From: Verrucomicrobiota bacterium
Lineage (GTDB): Bacteria > Verrucomicrobiota > Verrucomicrobiia > Limisphaerales > UBA1319
DNA: 34,130 nucleotides
Direction of reading: 5' to 3'
Assembly (NCBI GenBank): GCA_022709905.1
Contig: JAKLHY010000075.1
Location: 1-34,130 of the forward strand
Of the stretch, positions 7,826-16,049 are shown piece after piece. Numbering within the stretch: the stretch's first letter is position 1; each line of letters begins with the position of its first letter. The position numbers and the translations under genes were made by a program. The notes beneath the pieces are model-generated. The model had not been told where the DNA came from. It was given only the letters and a program-made list of their open reading frames with translations, and searched no databases.

Positions 7826-8716
7826 ATGAAGTCCTCCGAAACACAAGAAACCGCCAGACGGTCATCCCGGCGGGAATTTCTCAAAGTATCGGCGGGCGCG
7901 GCGCTCGTGGCCGGCGCGGCCCAGCCCGTCTTGAACGCCGCCGAACCAAGAGCCGATTTCCAATCCACGCAGGCGACCGGCGCAAGTGGAAAGGATCCTT
8001 ATCCCCTTGCCGCGCGTTTCGGGAAATTCCTCCGGGTCACCGATGTGACCGACGGCTTGGATGCCGTTGGACGCGCGGACCTGACGTTGCTCGATTCGGC
8101 GATTCGGCCATTGTGGATGGGTATGAAGTTTTGGGGGCCGGCGGTAACGCTCCGCGTGGTGCCCACCAACCGCCGCATGCCAGTCATTGAACGCAAAGAC
8201 GCCCTCAAACAGCACGCCTTGTGGAATCAGATGGGTGGCATGCATGCTCAGTTGAAGGTCAGGCCCGGTTGCGTGGTGGTCACCTCGACGAATGGCGCCC
8301 GGGAATGCGGTTATTGGGGATCGAACAACTCGATGGATATGCAAGCCCAGGGGGTCGTGGGCATTGTCACCGATGGTTATGCCCGCGATACCGACGAAAT
8401 TGTTTTGCAGAAGTCACCGGTCGCCAGCCGCGGGATCGGACGCACCATCATTCCCGGCCGCGTGGAACTGATGGATGTCGATGTGCCCGTGGGCTGCGGC
8501 GGGGTCCTGGTTCGCCCCGGCGATATTGTCGGCTGCGACTGGGACGGAGTGGTGGTGGTTCCCATCGACGTGGCGGAAGATGTGCTTTGCATTGCCGCCC
8601 GGATTGCCGTGGACGATAAAAAGGCCCGCCGCCGTTGGTATGAGAAGCTGGGCAAGAAACCGGATGAGACGGTGGATTGGGAGGCTGCGGCCGAGTACTT
8701 CAAAGATCTGCTCTGA
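7826..8716 (+). CDS. Tat-exported RraA-like protein
   Basis: A 296-residue protein from ATG 7826; an in-frame ATG at 7775 would add 17 residues. The N-terminus reads RRSSRREFLK plus a hydrophobic run to PVLNA, a Tat signal. The rest matches the RraA / 4-hydroxy-4-methyl-2-oxoglutarate aldolase fold: GIVTDGYARDTDE corresponds to the family's DGxxRD metal- and substrate-binding loop, and GDIVGCDWDGVVVVP to the conserved C-terminal strand. Known relatives are either class II pyruvate aldolases or RNase E regulators; an exported RNase regulator makes little sense, so aldolase or sugar-acid chemistry is more likely. It ends 9 bases before the GH127 gene and probably forms an operon with it. Confidence 0.85.
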   Translation: MKSSETQETARRSSRREFLKVSAGAALVAGAAQPVLNAAEPRADFQSTQATGASGKDPYPLAARFGKFLRVTDVTDGLDAVGRADLTLLDSAIRPLWMGMKFWGPAVTLRVVPTNRRMPVIERKDALKQHALWNQMGGMHAQLKVRPGCVVVTSTNGARECGYWGSNNSMDMQAQGVVGIVTDGYARDTDEIVLQKSPVASRGIGRTIIPGRVELMDVDVPVGCGGVLVRPGDIVGCDWDGVVVVPIDVAEDVLCIAARIAVDDKKARRRWYEKLGKKPDETVDWEAAAEYFKDLL

Positions 8717-8725
8717 CATCCGCTT

Positions 8726-11491
8726 ATGAACCTTCGAGGATCCGCAATTTTGGGATTGATCGCGTTCCTTGAGGTGGCCTGTTTTTCGGCGCGCCCCGTG
8801 TTCGAGTCGATGCCCGATGCACAGTTGGAGTTGTCGGGGTCGGTTGGGGACCGTATCCGGGCGAATCACGAGCACTGGCTTCTTTGCGCGCCGCAGGCCA
8901 ATCCTGGAATGCTTGAAATGTTCCGTTTGCGGGACCGCAAACCGGTTCCTCAATGGGTGCCGTGGGCGGGCGAGTTCATTGGCAAATATCTCATTTCAGC
9001 CATCCAGGGGTTGCAGTTGATGAACGATCCCCGTCTGCGCCGGCAGGTCGCCGATCGCATCGCCGAGTTGGTTTCCACGCAGGCCGAAGATGGCTATCTC
9101 GGTCCCTTTCCGAAAGCGGATCGGCTCCTCAAGAACTGGGATCTTTGGGGGCATTACCACGTCATTCAGGCCCTGGTGATGTGGCACGAATACTCGGGAG
9201 ACGCGCCTGCACTGGCGGCGGCCCGCAAGGCCGCCGATCTCATATGCGCCACCTACCTGGATACCGGCCGCCGTGTTTTTGACGCCGGCGATCCCGAGAT
9301 GAACATGGCCATCCTGACGGCGTTGGCCGAGCTGCATCGGCTCACTGGAGATCCACGGTACCTGCGGCTTGCCCTGGAGGTGGAGAAGGATTGGGAGCGA
9401 GCCGGCGACTACCTGCGCGCAGGCTTGGATGGCCGTGAGTTTTATCGATCCCCAAAGCCGCGATGGGAAAGCTTGCACAGTCTGCAAGGCCTGGTCGAAC
9501 TATGGAGGATTACCGGAGATGCCAAATACCGCGAGGCCTTCGAGCACCATTGGCGCAGCATCCGGCGCTGGGACCGGCGCAACACCGGCGGATTCAGCTC
9601 GGGTGAACAAGCCACCGGGAATCCCTATGCTCCCACGGCCATCGAGACCTGTTGCACCGTGGCGTGGATGGCCTTAACCATCGATTACTTGCGGCTCACC
9701 GGCGATGCGCGCGCGGCTGGCGACCTCGAACTCGCCACCTTGAATGGCGGTCTGGGCGCCCAGCATCCCAGCGGACGCTGGTGGACTTACAATACCCCGA
9801 TGGACGGCGTCCGCGAGGCGAGTGCGCACACGATCGTTTTCCAGGCGCGAGCCGGAACTCCGGATCTGAACTGTTGCTCGGTGAATGGGCCGCGGATTCT
9901 CGGCATGCTGGCGGAATGGGCGGTCATGTCGGATGCCGATGGCTTGGTCGTCAACTGGCTGGGATCGGGTCATTACAACTTATCACTGGCGGGCCATGAG
10001 CGCGTGACCCTCAGGGCCAAAGGAGATGCCTGGCGGAATGGACGCATCGAGTGGGATTTCGCAACCGCGGTGCATCATGAACTGACTCTTCGGATTCGCA
10101 TTCCGGGCTGGGCCCGGATGCCGAAACTTTTGCTGAACGGATCGATTGTGGGTCAGGCAATCCCTGGGACTTACTTCACCATGCGCCAGCGTTGGAAAAC
10201 CAATGACGTGCTGATCCTCGAGTGTGACTTGCCGGTTCGGTTCGTGGCTGGCGCCCATGAAGCCGCCAACAAAGTCTCGTTATATTATGGGCCGCTGCTC
10301 CTGGCCTATGACCAGGCCAGCAATCCCTTTGACGAGGAGTCCATTCCCCCGATAGACCTGACTCGCCTGGACCAGGCGCGTGTCGTTTCGGCCTCTCATT
10401 CTCAAACCAATTTTGGCCTGCTGCCGCCTCCCTGGTTGATCCTGGAAGTTCCCACGACGGCAAGCGGCGTGATTCGCCTCATCGACTTCGCAAGCGCGGG
10501 CGCGGGAGGAACCCGGTATCGATCCTGGCTGCCGGCAGAACCCGCGCCCCCGCCGCCCGCCTTCACGGTAAGCCCTCCTGATATGGCTCAAATTCCCGTA
10601 GGTCCGCTGAACTTTCGATGGCGAGGGGCGCGGGATCCCGGCGTTTCTTATCGCGTGGAATTTGCGACAAACGAAGCATTCACAGTGGGAATGGTAGCGT
10701 TCACCAACACTACCGGAACACGAATGCACTTCGATACCGCGCGACTGACGTCCGGTCTTGCGGACTTCGAGAAGCCGATCTGGTGGCGGGTTGTATCGCG
10801 GGCGTCCGGTCGGGAAACCGTGGCCGAAGTTCCTCCCTCCTGCTTCAGGCTGGATCCGTCTATGCCTCTGCCAGAGCCAACGCCCGAGCCCAAGATCGGA
10901 CCCAATGGAGAAATCATTGCGCACGCGCTGCGAAACAACACCCGCCCTGAATTTGGCGAGTTCAAGTCAGTCGGAGATCCGATCTGCGGCCCTGAAGGAG
11001 CCGAGTTGAACGGACAAAATCAGATGTTGATCTACGGATTGGATTCCTGGCCGGACGGGGATTTCAGCGTCAGCGTGCGCGTGCGGATTCGGAAACTGCC
11101 CGATCAGCGCATCGGCCAGATTTTTAGCGCATGGACATCCGGAATGGACGATCCGCTGCGGCTCGTTGTTGACGGGGGAAAACTCTACGCGCGAGTCGAG
11201 GCCGGAACTGTTTTCTCGACACCGGGCGCGGTCATCGTGGCCGATCGATGGCATGCCGTCGCAGCCGTCAAACGGGGCGCGAGCCTTGTGTTATACCTTG
11301 ACGGCCGGACCGTAGGCTCGTGCCTGGTCCCTGAATTTTTCAATACGCGGGCTCAAGACTGCGCTCTGGGGGGGAATCCGCACTACTCAGGCAAAGAATG
11401 CCTGGCGGCGTGCTTTGCCGATTTTCGATTGTATCATCGAGCGCTCTCCGAAGAGGAATTGCGTGCGATGGCCTCAACGGTTGAGCACTGA
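8726..11491 (+). CDS. secreted GH127 beta-L-arabinofuranosidase-like enzyme with LamG domain
   Basis: A 921-residue protein with a signal peptide (residues 1-22). Residues about 30-620 form the (alpha/alpha)6 barrel and beta-sandwich of glycoside hydrolase family 127 (old DUF1680). The Cys-zinc site of characterised members is visible: ETCC (Glu307, Cys309) and NCCSVNGPR (Cys383, Cys384), where Cys383 would be the nucleophile. Glu294 in SSGEQ is a likely acid/base. A linker domain (about 610-720) resembles a fibronectin-like or carbohydrate-binding fold, and residues about 760-915 form a concanavalin/LamG jelly-roll (SFxVSVRVRI-like start, VLYLDG, GGNPHYSG). It likely releases L-arabinofuranose from plant glycans. 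It is translated together with the RraA-like protein 9 bases upstream. The family is certain; the exact linkage is not. Confidence 0.9.
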   Translation: MNLRGSAILGLIAFLEVACFSARPVFESMPDAQLELSGSVGDRIRANHEHWLLCAPQANPGMLEMFRLRDRKPVPQWVPWAGEFIGKYLISAIQGLQLMNDPRLRRQVADRIAELVSTQAEDGYLGPFPKADRLLKNWDLWGHYHVIQALVMWHEYSGDAPALAAARKAADLICATYLDTGRRVFDAGDPEMNMAILTALAELHRLTGDPRYLRLALEVEKDWERAGDYLRAGLDGREFYRSPKPRWESLHSLQGLVELWRITGDAKYREAFEHHWRSIRRWDRRNTGGFSSGEQATGNPYAPTAIETCCTVAWMALTIDYLRLTGDARAAGDLELATLNGGLGAQHPSGRWWTYNTPMDGVREASAHTIVFQARAGTPDLNCCSVNGPRILGMLAEWAVMSDADGLVVNWLGSGHYNLSLAGHERVTLRAKGDAWRNGRIEWDFATAVHHELTLRIRIPGWARMPKLLLNGSIVGQAIPGTYFTMRQRWKTNDVLILECDLPVRFVAGAHEAANKVSLYYGPLLLAYDQASNPFDEESIPPIDLTRLDQARVVSASHSQTNFGLLPPPWLILEVPTTASGVIRLIDFASAGAGGTRYRSWLPAEPAPPPPAFTVSPPDMAQIPVGPLNFRWRGARDPGVSYRVEFATNEAFTVGMVAFTNTTGTRMHFDTARLTSGLADFEKPIWWRVVSRASGRETVAEVPPSCFRLDPSMPLPEPTPEPKIGPNGEIIAHALRNNTRPEFGEFKSVGDPICGPEGAELNGQNQMLIYGLDSWPDGDFSVSVRVRIRKLPDQRIGQIFSAWTSGMDDPLRLVVDGGKLYARVEAGTVFSTPGAVIVADRWHAVAAVKRGASLVLYLDGRTVGSCLVPEFFNTRAQDCALGGNPHYSGKECLAACFADFRLYHRALSEEELRAMASTVEH

Positions 11492-11610
11492 GTGACAGAG
11501 GCTCTGTGCACATTATTAACTGGCAGCTGTCCGCCGGAGAATCACACAGGGGTGAATTACCCAAGGATCGCGGGGACTCATCTCGCCGCGCCAGTCGACG
11601 CCAGACGCTT

Positions 11611-11668
11611 CTGCGGAATAAATTCTGCGCCCCGGCTGGAACGGAGCGCGGGATTCATCCGGCAGCGC
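11611..11668. repeat. GC-rich double palindrome, copy 2
   Basis: CTGCGGAATAAATTCTGCGC is followed by GGAGCGCGGGATTCATCCGG. It corresponds to the unit at 7629-7715 but with a shorter spacer. Confidence 0.6.
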
Positions 11669-11740
11669 CGGTTGTCGCAGGATCTCAGACATTTCTTCGA
11701 TTTCATATATCCTTCAAGTCCTTCGTGTTTAGCCTGCCTC

Positions 11741-11772
11741 TATTAGTGTTGATTAGTGTTCATTAGTGGTTA
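11741..11772 (-). repeat. dispersed AT-rich repeat
   Basis: The plus strand reads TATTAGTGTTGATTAGTGTT and on to CATTAGTGGTTA. Its reverse complement is the same type as the repeats at 1201-1232 and 15844-15876. Confidence 0.55.
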
Positions 11773-11812
11773 GGCGGTTTTTTATAAGCGGTTTTCAGGA
11801 CGGCGCATCCCC

Positions 11813-11841
11813 TTGACGCCAGGAAGGGAGGGGCGTTTAAT
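11813..11841 (+). promoter_or_regulatory. leaderless-type promoter of the second oxidoreductase
   Basis: TTGACG (11813-11818), 17 bases, TTTAAT (11836-11841), and then the ATG at 11848 after only six bases. The predicted first transcribed base coincides with the start codon. The purine-rich AGGAAGGGAGGGG lies inside the promoter spacer, so it cannot be a ribosome site for this transcript. Confidence 0.6.
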
Positions 11842-11847
11842 CGGGTC

Positions 11848-13200
11848 ATGTTCAAATCATTTCAGATCTCGCGTCGCTCGTTTGTTCAACGTTGCACTCT
11901 CACTGCCGCCGCGACGGGATTGCCGTTGTGGTTTATCGAGCGCGATTTCGCGGAAGCGGCCGATCAATCCGCTGCTCGTCTGCCATCGCCCAATGACCGT
12001 CCCAACATCGCTCTCATTGGCTGCGGAGGCATGGGGACAGGCGACGGTCAGAACGCGACGCGTTTTGGCAATTTGGTTGCCGTATGTGATGTCGACGAGA
12101 ACCACTTGAATTCCGCCGCCAAACGCCTCAGCCGTAACACCTCTGAGCCTGCAAAATACACGGATTTTCGAAAGGTGCTTGAACGCGATGACATTCACAT
12201 CATCATTAACGGCACGCCCGACCATTGGCACACGCTGATCAATATGGCTGCTGCCAAGGCCAAAAAGGATGTTTACGGGGAAAAGCCGTTGACGCTGACG
12301 ATTGACGAAGGCAAACGACTGGTCCAGACGGTGCGCGACCGTAAGACCGTGCTTCAAACCGGAAGCCAGCAACGGAGTGATCGCCAGTTTCGTCTGGCAT
12401 GCGAGCTGGTGCGGAACGGCCGCATTGGCAAATTACAGACCGTGACTGTTTATCTGCCCGCCGGCTTGGTGGGGGGGCCGTTCCAGTCATCGCCAACCCC
12501 GGCGGGTCTGAATTGGGATATGTGGCTGGGCCAAGCCCCGAAGGTTGATTACGTCAAGGAACGGTGTCATTCGACCTTCCGTTGGTGGTTTGAATATTCC
12601 GGCGGTCCCATGACCGATTGGGGGGCGCATCACAATGACATTGCGCGTTGGGCCATGGGGCTGGAGGCTCCCACAGCCGTCGAGGGCCGGGCGCTGACGA
12701 AACCGGTTGAGGGCGGCTTCAACACCCCCAGCGAATTTGAAGTCACATTCACCTGGGCCAATGGCGTCACTCACATCGTCAAAACCACCAAGGACGACAG
12801 TCCGTTCGGACAGATCCTCAAGGAAAACGGGCAGCGTAACGGGATCAAGTTTGAAGGTTCCGAAGGCTGGATCTGGGTGAACCGCGCCGAGTTGGATGCC
12901 AGCAATGTATCCCTCTACAAAACTCCTCTGCCCGATAACGCCGAGCGACTCGAGGTCAGCCGAGATCACATGGGCAATTTCTTCGAGTGCGTTCGCTCTC
13001 GCAAAGACCCTGTCGCGCATGCCGAGATTGGGCATCGCTCCGCGTCGGTCTGCCACCTGGCGGCCATCGCGGTTCGGCTGGGGCGGAAGCTGCAATGGGA
13101 CGGAAAATCGGACCGCTTTGTGGGAGACGGCGCCGCCGAAGGCAATGCCCTTGTCGTTCGCGAGATGCGCAAGCCTTACGATTACAGCATCACAGGGTAG
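11848..13200 (+). CDS. Tat-exported Gfo/Idh/MocA family oxidoreductase (second copy)
   Basis: A 450-residue protein. It begins with a twin-arginine signal (ISRRSFVQR, then a hydrophobic run). The Rossmann motif is LIGCGGMGTGDG, followed by CDVDENH, GTPDHWHTLI and the EKP motif in VYGEKPLT. The C-terminal domain has GGPMTDWGAHHNDIARWAMG, typical of the large exported subgroup abundant in Planctomycetes and Verrucomicrobia. It follows the RraA-GH127 pair on the same strand, but 356 bases and its own promoter separate them. It is probably a sugar or sugar-derivative dehydrogenase acting outside the cytoplasm. It converges on katA with a hairpin between the two. Confidence 0.9.
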   Translation: MFKSFQISRRSFVQRCTLTAAATGLPLWFIERDFAEAADQSAARLPSPNDRPNIALIGCGGMGTGDGQNATRFGNLVAVCDVDENHLNSAAKRLSRNTSEPAKYTDFRKVLERDDIHIIINGTPDHWHTLINMAAAKAKKDVYGEKPLTLTIDEGKRLVQTVRDRKTVLQTGSQQRSDRQFRLACELVRNGRIGKLQTVTVYLPAGLVGGPFQSSPTPAGLNWDMWLGQAPKVDYVKERCHSTFRWWFEYSGGPMTDWGAHHNDIARWAMGLEAPTAVEGRALTKPVEGGFNTPSEFEVTFTWANGVTHIVKTTKDDSPFGQILKENGQRNGIKFEGSEGWIWVNRAELDASNVSLYKTPLPDNAERLEVSRDHMGNFFECVRSRKDPVAHAEIGHRSASVCHLAAIAVRLGRKLQWDGKSDRFVGDGAAEGNALVVREMRKPYDYSITG

Positions 13201-13224
13201 GGGACAGGGCTGAAGTCTTTGGGC

Positions 13225-13261
13225 GGCGCAGGTTGTGGGCGAATTGCCTCTCGCCTGCGCC
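13225..13261. terminator. hairpin between convergent genes
   Basis: GGCGCAGG (13225-13232) pairs with CCTGCGCC (13254-13261), with further GGCGA/TCGCC pairing inside. It sits between the ends of the second oxidoreductase and katA and could stop both transcripts. There is no clear T-run on either side, so the call is tentative. Confidence 0.4.
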
Positions 13262-13286
13262 TGACCCAAATCGACTTGATTGCGCC

Positions 13287-14759
13287 TCAGCTCGCTCCCA
13301 CTTCAGAGAGCGGAATTCCCAGGGCTTTAGCCACGCCGCTTCCGTAGGCCGGATCGGCCTTCAGGCAGTTGCCGATGTGTCGGATCTTGATCTCCCTGGG
13401 GGCATCCCCCATGGCGCGGGCGGTGTTCGCAAAGAGCACAGCCTGCTGTTCGGGTTTCATCAGGCGGAAGAGCAAGCCCGGCTGGCTGAAGTAATCATCG
13501 TCTTCGCGATGATTCCAGTGATCGGCGGCTCCTTCGAGGCTGAGCGGGGGTTCGGCGAACTCGGGCTGCTGTTTCCACTGGCCCTCGCTGTTGGGCTCGT
13601 AGCCGATGGTGCTGCCATGGTTGCCGTCCACCCGCATGGCCCCGTCCCGATGGTAGCTGTGGAACGGACAACGCGCGGCATTGACCGGGATGAGATGATG
13701 GTTCACGCCCAAACGGTACCGCTGCGCGTCGCCATAGGAAAATAGACGGCCCTGCAGCATTTTGTCCGGCGAGAAGCCCAAACCCGGCACAATGTTGGCT
13801 GGATTGAAGGCGGATTGCTCGACCTCGGCAAAGTAGTTTTCCGGGTTGCGATTGAGTTCAAGAACCCCGACCTCGATTAGCGGATAATCCTTGTGGAACC
13901 AGACCTTGGTCAGGTCGAAGGGATGGTAAGGGCACGTGGCGGCGTCTTTCTCGGGCATCACCTGGATGTACAGGGTCCACCGGGGAAAATCACCTTTCTC
14001 GATGCTTTCATACAGATCTCGCTGGTGGCTTTCGCGGCATTTACCAATGATCGCCTCGGCTTCTTCATCGGTCAGGTTTTTGATGCCCTGCTGAGTGCGA
14101 AGGTGGTATTTGACCCAAAAACGCTCGTTTTTGGCATTGATGAGGCTGAAGGTATGGCTGCCAAAGCCATGCATATGACGGTAAGTGGCTGGAATACCCC
14201 GGTCGCTCATCACGATGGTGACTTGATGCAGCGCTTCGGGCAGCGAAGTCCAGAAATCCCAGTTGTTCTTCGCGCTGCGCAGGTTGGTTCGGGGATCGCG
14301 TTTCACGGCGTGGTTGAGGTCCGGAAACTTGAGCGGGTCCCGCAGGAAAAAGACAGGCGTATTATTCCCGACCAGATCCCAGTTGCCTTCCTCCGTATAG
14401 AACTTGATGGCGAATCCTCGAATATCCCGCTCCGCATCTGCGGCGCCACGTTCGCCTGCCACAGTGGAAAAACGGGTGAAGAGCTCGGTTTTTTTGCCGA
14501 TAGCCGAGAAGATTTTGGCCTTGGTAAAACGGGTGATATCGTGAGTGACCGTAAACACACCATAGGCCCCGGATCCCTTGGCGTGCATGCGCCGCTCGGG
14601 AATGACTTCCCGGTCGAAGTGGGCCAGTTTTTCGAGAAACCAGACGTCCTGCAACAACATCGGGCCTCGGGGACCCGCGGTCATGGAGTTTTGATTGTCG
14701 ACAACGGGCGCCCCGGCGTTCGTTGTCAGTTTCTTGGGATCAGGATTTTGAGCCGCCAT
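13287..14759 (-). CDS. katA: heme catalase
   Basis: A 490-residue monofunctional catalase of the small-subunit type, converting hydrogen peroxide to water and oxygen in the cytoplasm. Key residues are present: distal His59 (RRMHAKGSGAYG), Asn132 (VGNNTPVFFLRDP) and the proximal heme ligand Tyr342 in RLFSYGDAQRYRLG. The length and the absence of a C-terminal flavodoxin-like domain fit the ~480-residue class. It has no signal peptide. It is divergently transcribed from oxyR with 172 bases between the starts, the classic arrangement for peroxide-induced control. Confidence 0.97.
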   Translation of the reverse strand: MAAQNPDPKKLTTNAGAPVVDNQNSMTAGPRGPMLLQDVWFLEKLAHFDREVIPERRMHAKGSGAYGVFTVTHDITRFTKAKIFSAIGKKTELFTRFSTVAGERGAADAERDIRGFAIKFYTEEGNWDLVGNNTPVFFLRDPLKFPDLNHAVKRDPRTNLRSAKNNWDFWTSLPEALHQVTIVMSDRGIPATYRHMHGFGSHTFSLINAKNERFWVKYHLRTQQGIKNLTDEEAEAIIGKCRESHQRDLYESIEKGDFPRWTLYIQVMPEKDAATCPYHPFDLTKVWFHKDYPLIEVGVLELNRNPENYFAEVEQSAFNPANIVPGLGFSPDKMLQGRLFSYGDAQRYRLGVNHHLIPVNAARCPFHSYHRDGAMRVDGNHGSTIGYEPNSEGQWKQQPEFAEPPLSLEGAADHWNHREDDDYFSQPGLLFRLMKPEQQAVLFANTARAMGDAPREIKIRHIGNCLKADPAYGSGVAKALGIPLSEVGAS

Positions 14760-14831
14760 AATATTCCAGGATTGTTGAACCGTTCTCCGCCTTGCGATTT
14801 TCGGTTCAGGGTTTATTAATGATTTAACTCA

Positions 14832-14853
14832 CGCCAGCATGCCTTGTCTGGCG
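14832..14853. promoter_or_regulatory. inverted repeat in the katA-oxyR intergenic region
   Basis: CGCCAG and CTGGCG are separated by ten bases. It overlaps the candidate -35 box of oxyR (14844-14849) and could be an operator or a small RNA hairpin. There is no direct evidence of function. Confidence 0.3.
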
Positions 14854-14872
14854 AAATGAGTAGGCCTAATAT
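14844..14872 (+). promoter_or_regulatory. candidate oxyR promoter
   Basis: TTGTCT (14844-14849), 17 bases, TAATAT (14867-14872). This gives a leader of about 50 bases containing the OxyR-type palindrome. Confidence 0.45.
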
Positions 14873-14918
14873 ACTCCCTCGCCGGTATGAGTGGTAATAC
14901 TTTTTGCTTAAGTGTACT

Positions 14919-14933
14919 ATAGGCAATAACTAT
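14919..14933. promoter_or_regulatory. OxyR-type binding half-site overlapping the oxyR start
   Basis: ATAG, seven bases, CTAT is the dyad that OxyR dimers recognise in enterobacteria. It overlaps the ATG of oxyR (14932), fitting autorepression as well as action on katA. A second properly spaced dyad is not obvious. Confidence 0.5.
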
Positions 14934-15822
14934 GGAACTCCACCAATTGCGTTATCTGGTCGCTGTGGCCAAAACAGGGAACTTCAGCCGGGCCGCCGAA
15001 TTGTGCCATGTCTCTCAGCCTTCCCTGAGCCAGCAAATCCAGAAACTCGAGGACGAACTAGGAGAGCGATTGTTCGATCGTTTAAGCCGCCAAGCGAGGT
15101 TGACTCCCGCGGGCGAGGACTTCCTGCCGCGGGCGAAGCGTGTTTTGGCCGAACTCGAAACAGCCCAGCGCGAGGTCAGCGAACGGCGCGGGCTCCTCCG
15201 GGGGACGATTACCGTCGGGGTGCTGCCCACGATTGCCCCCTATCTGCTGCCCGGCATCATTGTCGCGTTCGGCAAGGCGTTTCCGGGGATCGAGGTCGTG
15301 GTGCAGGAGGACACGACCTCTCATCTGCTGGTCCTGGGGCAGGCCGGCGATCTGGATCTGATGATCGTCAGTTCCCCGGTGACCGACGAACGCTTTAAAA
15401 AGGAGCCGCTTTTTGACGAGGAACTCCTTTTGGCCTTACCTGCAGACCATCCGCTGGCTCGGAAATCCGCGATTACTCTCGCGGACCTCGATAGCGAACG
15501 CTTTATCCTGATGCGGGAAGGCCACTGCTTGGGCGATCAGGTGCTGAATTTCTGTCATCGGCGCGACTTTCGCCCCCAGGTCAGCGGTCGCAGCACGCAG
15601 ATCTCCACCATTCTGGCCCTCGTGCGGGCCGGGGCCGGCATTTCGCTGGTGCCGCAAATGGTGTTAGCCTCGGTGCAGGATGCCACGCTAGTCTTTCGCT
15701 CCCTCGAGAAACCGCAACCACGCCGCCGAATTGTGGCGCTTTGGCCCCATTCGCATCCCCTCAGCCGCGCCTCCGTTGAATTCCTGAAATGTCTTCGAAC
15801 GGCCAGCCTGAAGCCCTCGTAG
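14932..15822 (+). CDS. oxyR: OxyR, peroxide-sensing LysR-type regulator
   Basis: A 296-residue LysR-family transcription factor. Residues 1-60 form the winged helix-turn-helix (TGNFSRAAELCHVSQPSLSQ at 16-35); the rest is the effector domain. Both redox cysteines are present in HCLGDQVLNFC, and by direct count they fall on residues 199 and 208, the same numbers as in Escherichia coli OxyR, where they form the peroxide-sensing disulfide. With the divergent catalase gene and an ATAG-N7-CTAT dyad at its own start, an oxidative-stress role is well supported. Confidence 0.95.
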   Translation: MELHQLRYLVAVAKTGNFSRAAELCHVSQPSLSQQIQKLEDELGERLFDRLSRQARLTPAGEDFLPRAKRVLAELETAQREVSERRGLLRGTITVGVLPTIAPYLLPGIIVAFGKAFPGIEVVVQEDTTSHLLVLGQAGDLDLMIVSSPVTDERFKKEPLFDEELLLALPADHPLARKSAITLADLDSERFILMREGHCLGDQVLNFCHRRDFRPQVSGRSTQISTILALVRAGAGISLVPQMVLASVQDATLVFRSLEKPQPRRRIVALWPHSHPLSRASVEFLKCLRTASLKPS

Positions 15823-15843
15823 CCCTGGACCGTGCATTTACTC

Positions 15844-15876
15844 AACCGCGAATGGACGCTAATAAACACCAATAAA
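15844..15876 (+). repeat. dispersed AT-rich repeat
   Basis: It begins AACCGCGAATGGACGCTAAT and continues with ACACCAATAAA. It matches the copies at 1201-1232, 1595-1621 and 11741-11772 and lies just after the oxyR stop. Confidence 0.55.
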
Positions 15877-16049
15877 GGCAGGCGTAATACGAAGATCCTG
15901 CAGCGCTGGAAAGATCGATAAAATGTCTGGAATTCACCCAACCGGATAGCTCCGCATTCGAATGCTCATGGATGTCATTCCACCGGGCCTTGATCGCCTT
16001 CTTGCTCACGGGATAATGCGATGGCATCGAGGTCGTGTTGATCAGAAGA

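Larger units (their letters stand above)
11492..11847. other. 356-bp gene-free stretch with two repeat types
   Basis: It contains a second copy of the GC-rich double palindrome (11611-11668), an inverted copy of the AT-rich dispersed repeat (11741-11772) and the promoter of the next oxidoreductase (11813-11841). No gene is apparent. Confidence 0.6.

Noticed and set aside
13893..14819. 308-codon open frame antisense to katA
   Set aside because: It is opposite a certain catalase gene and has no recognisable domain or ribosome site.
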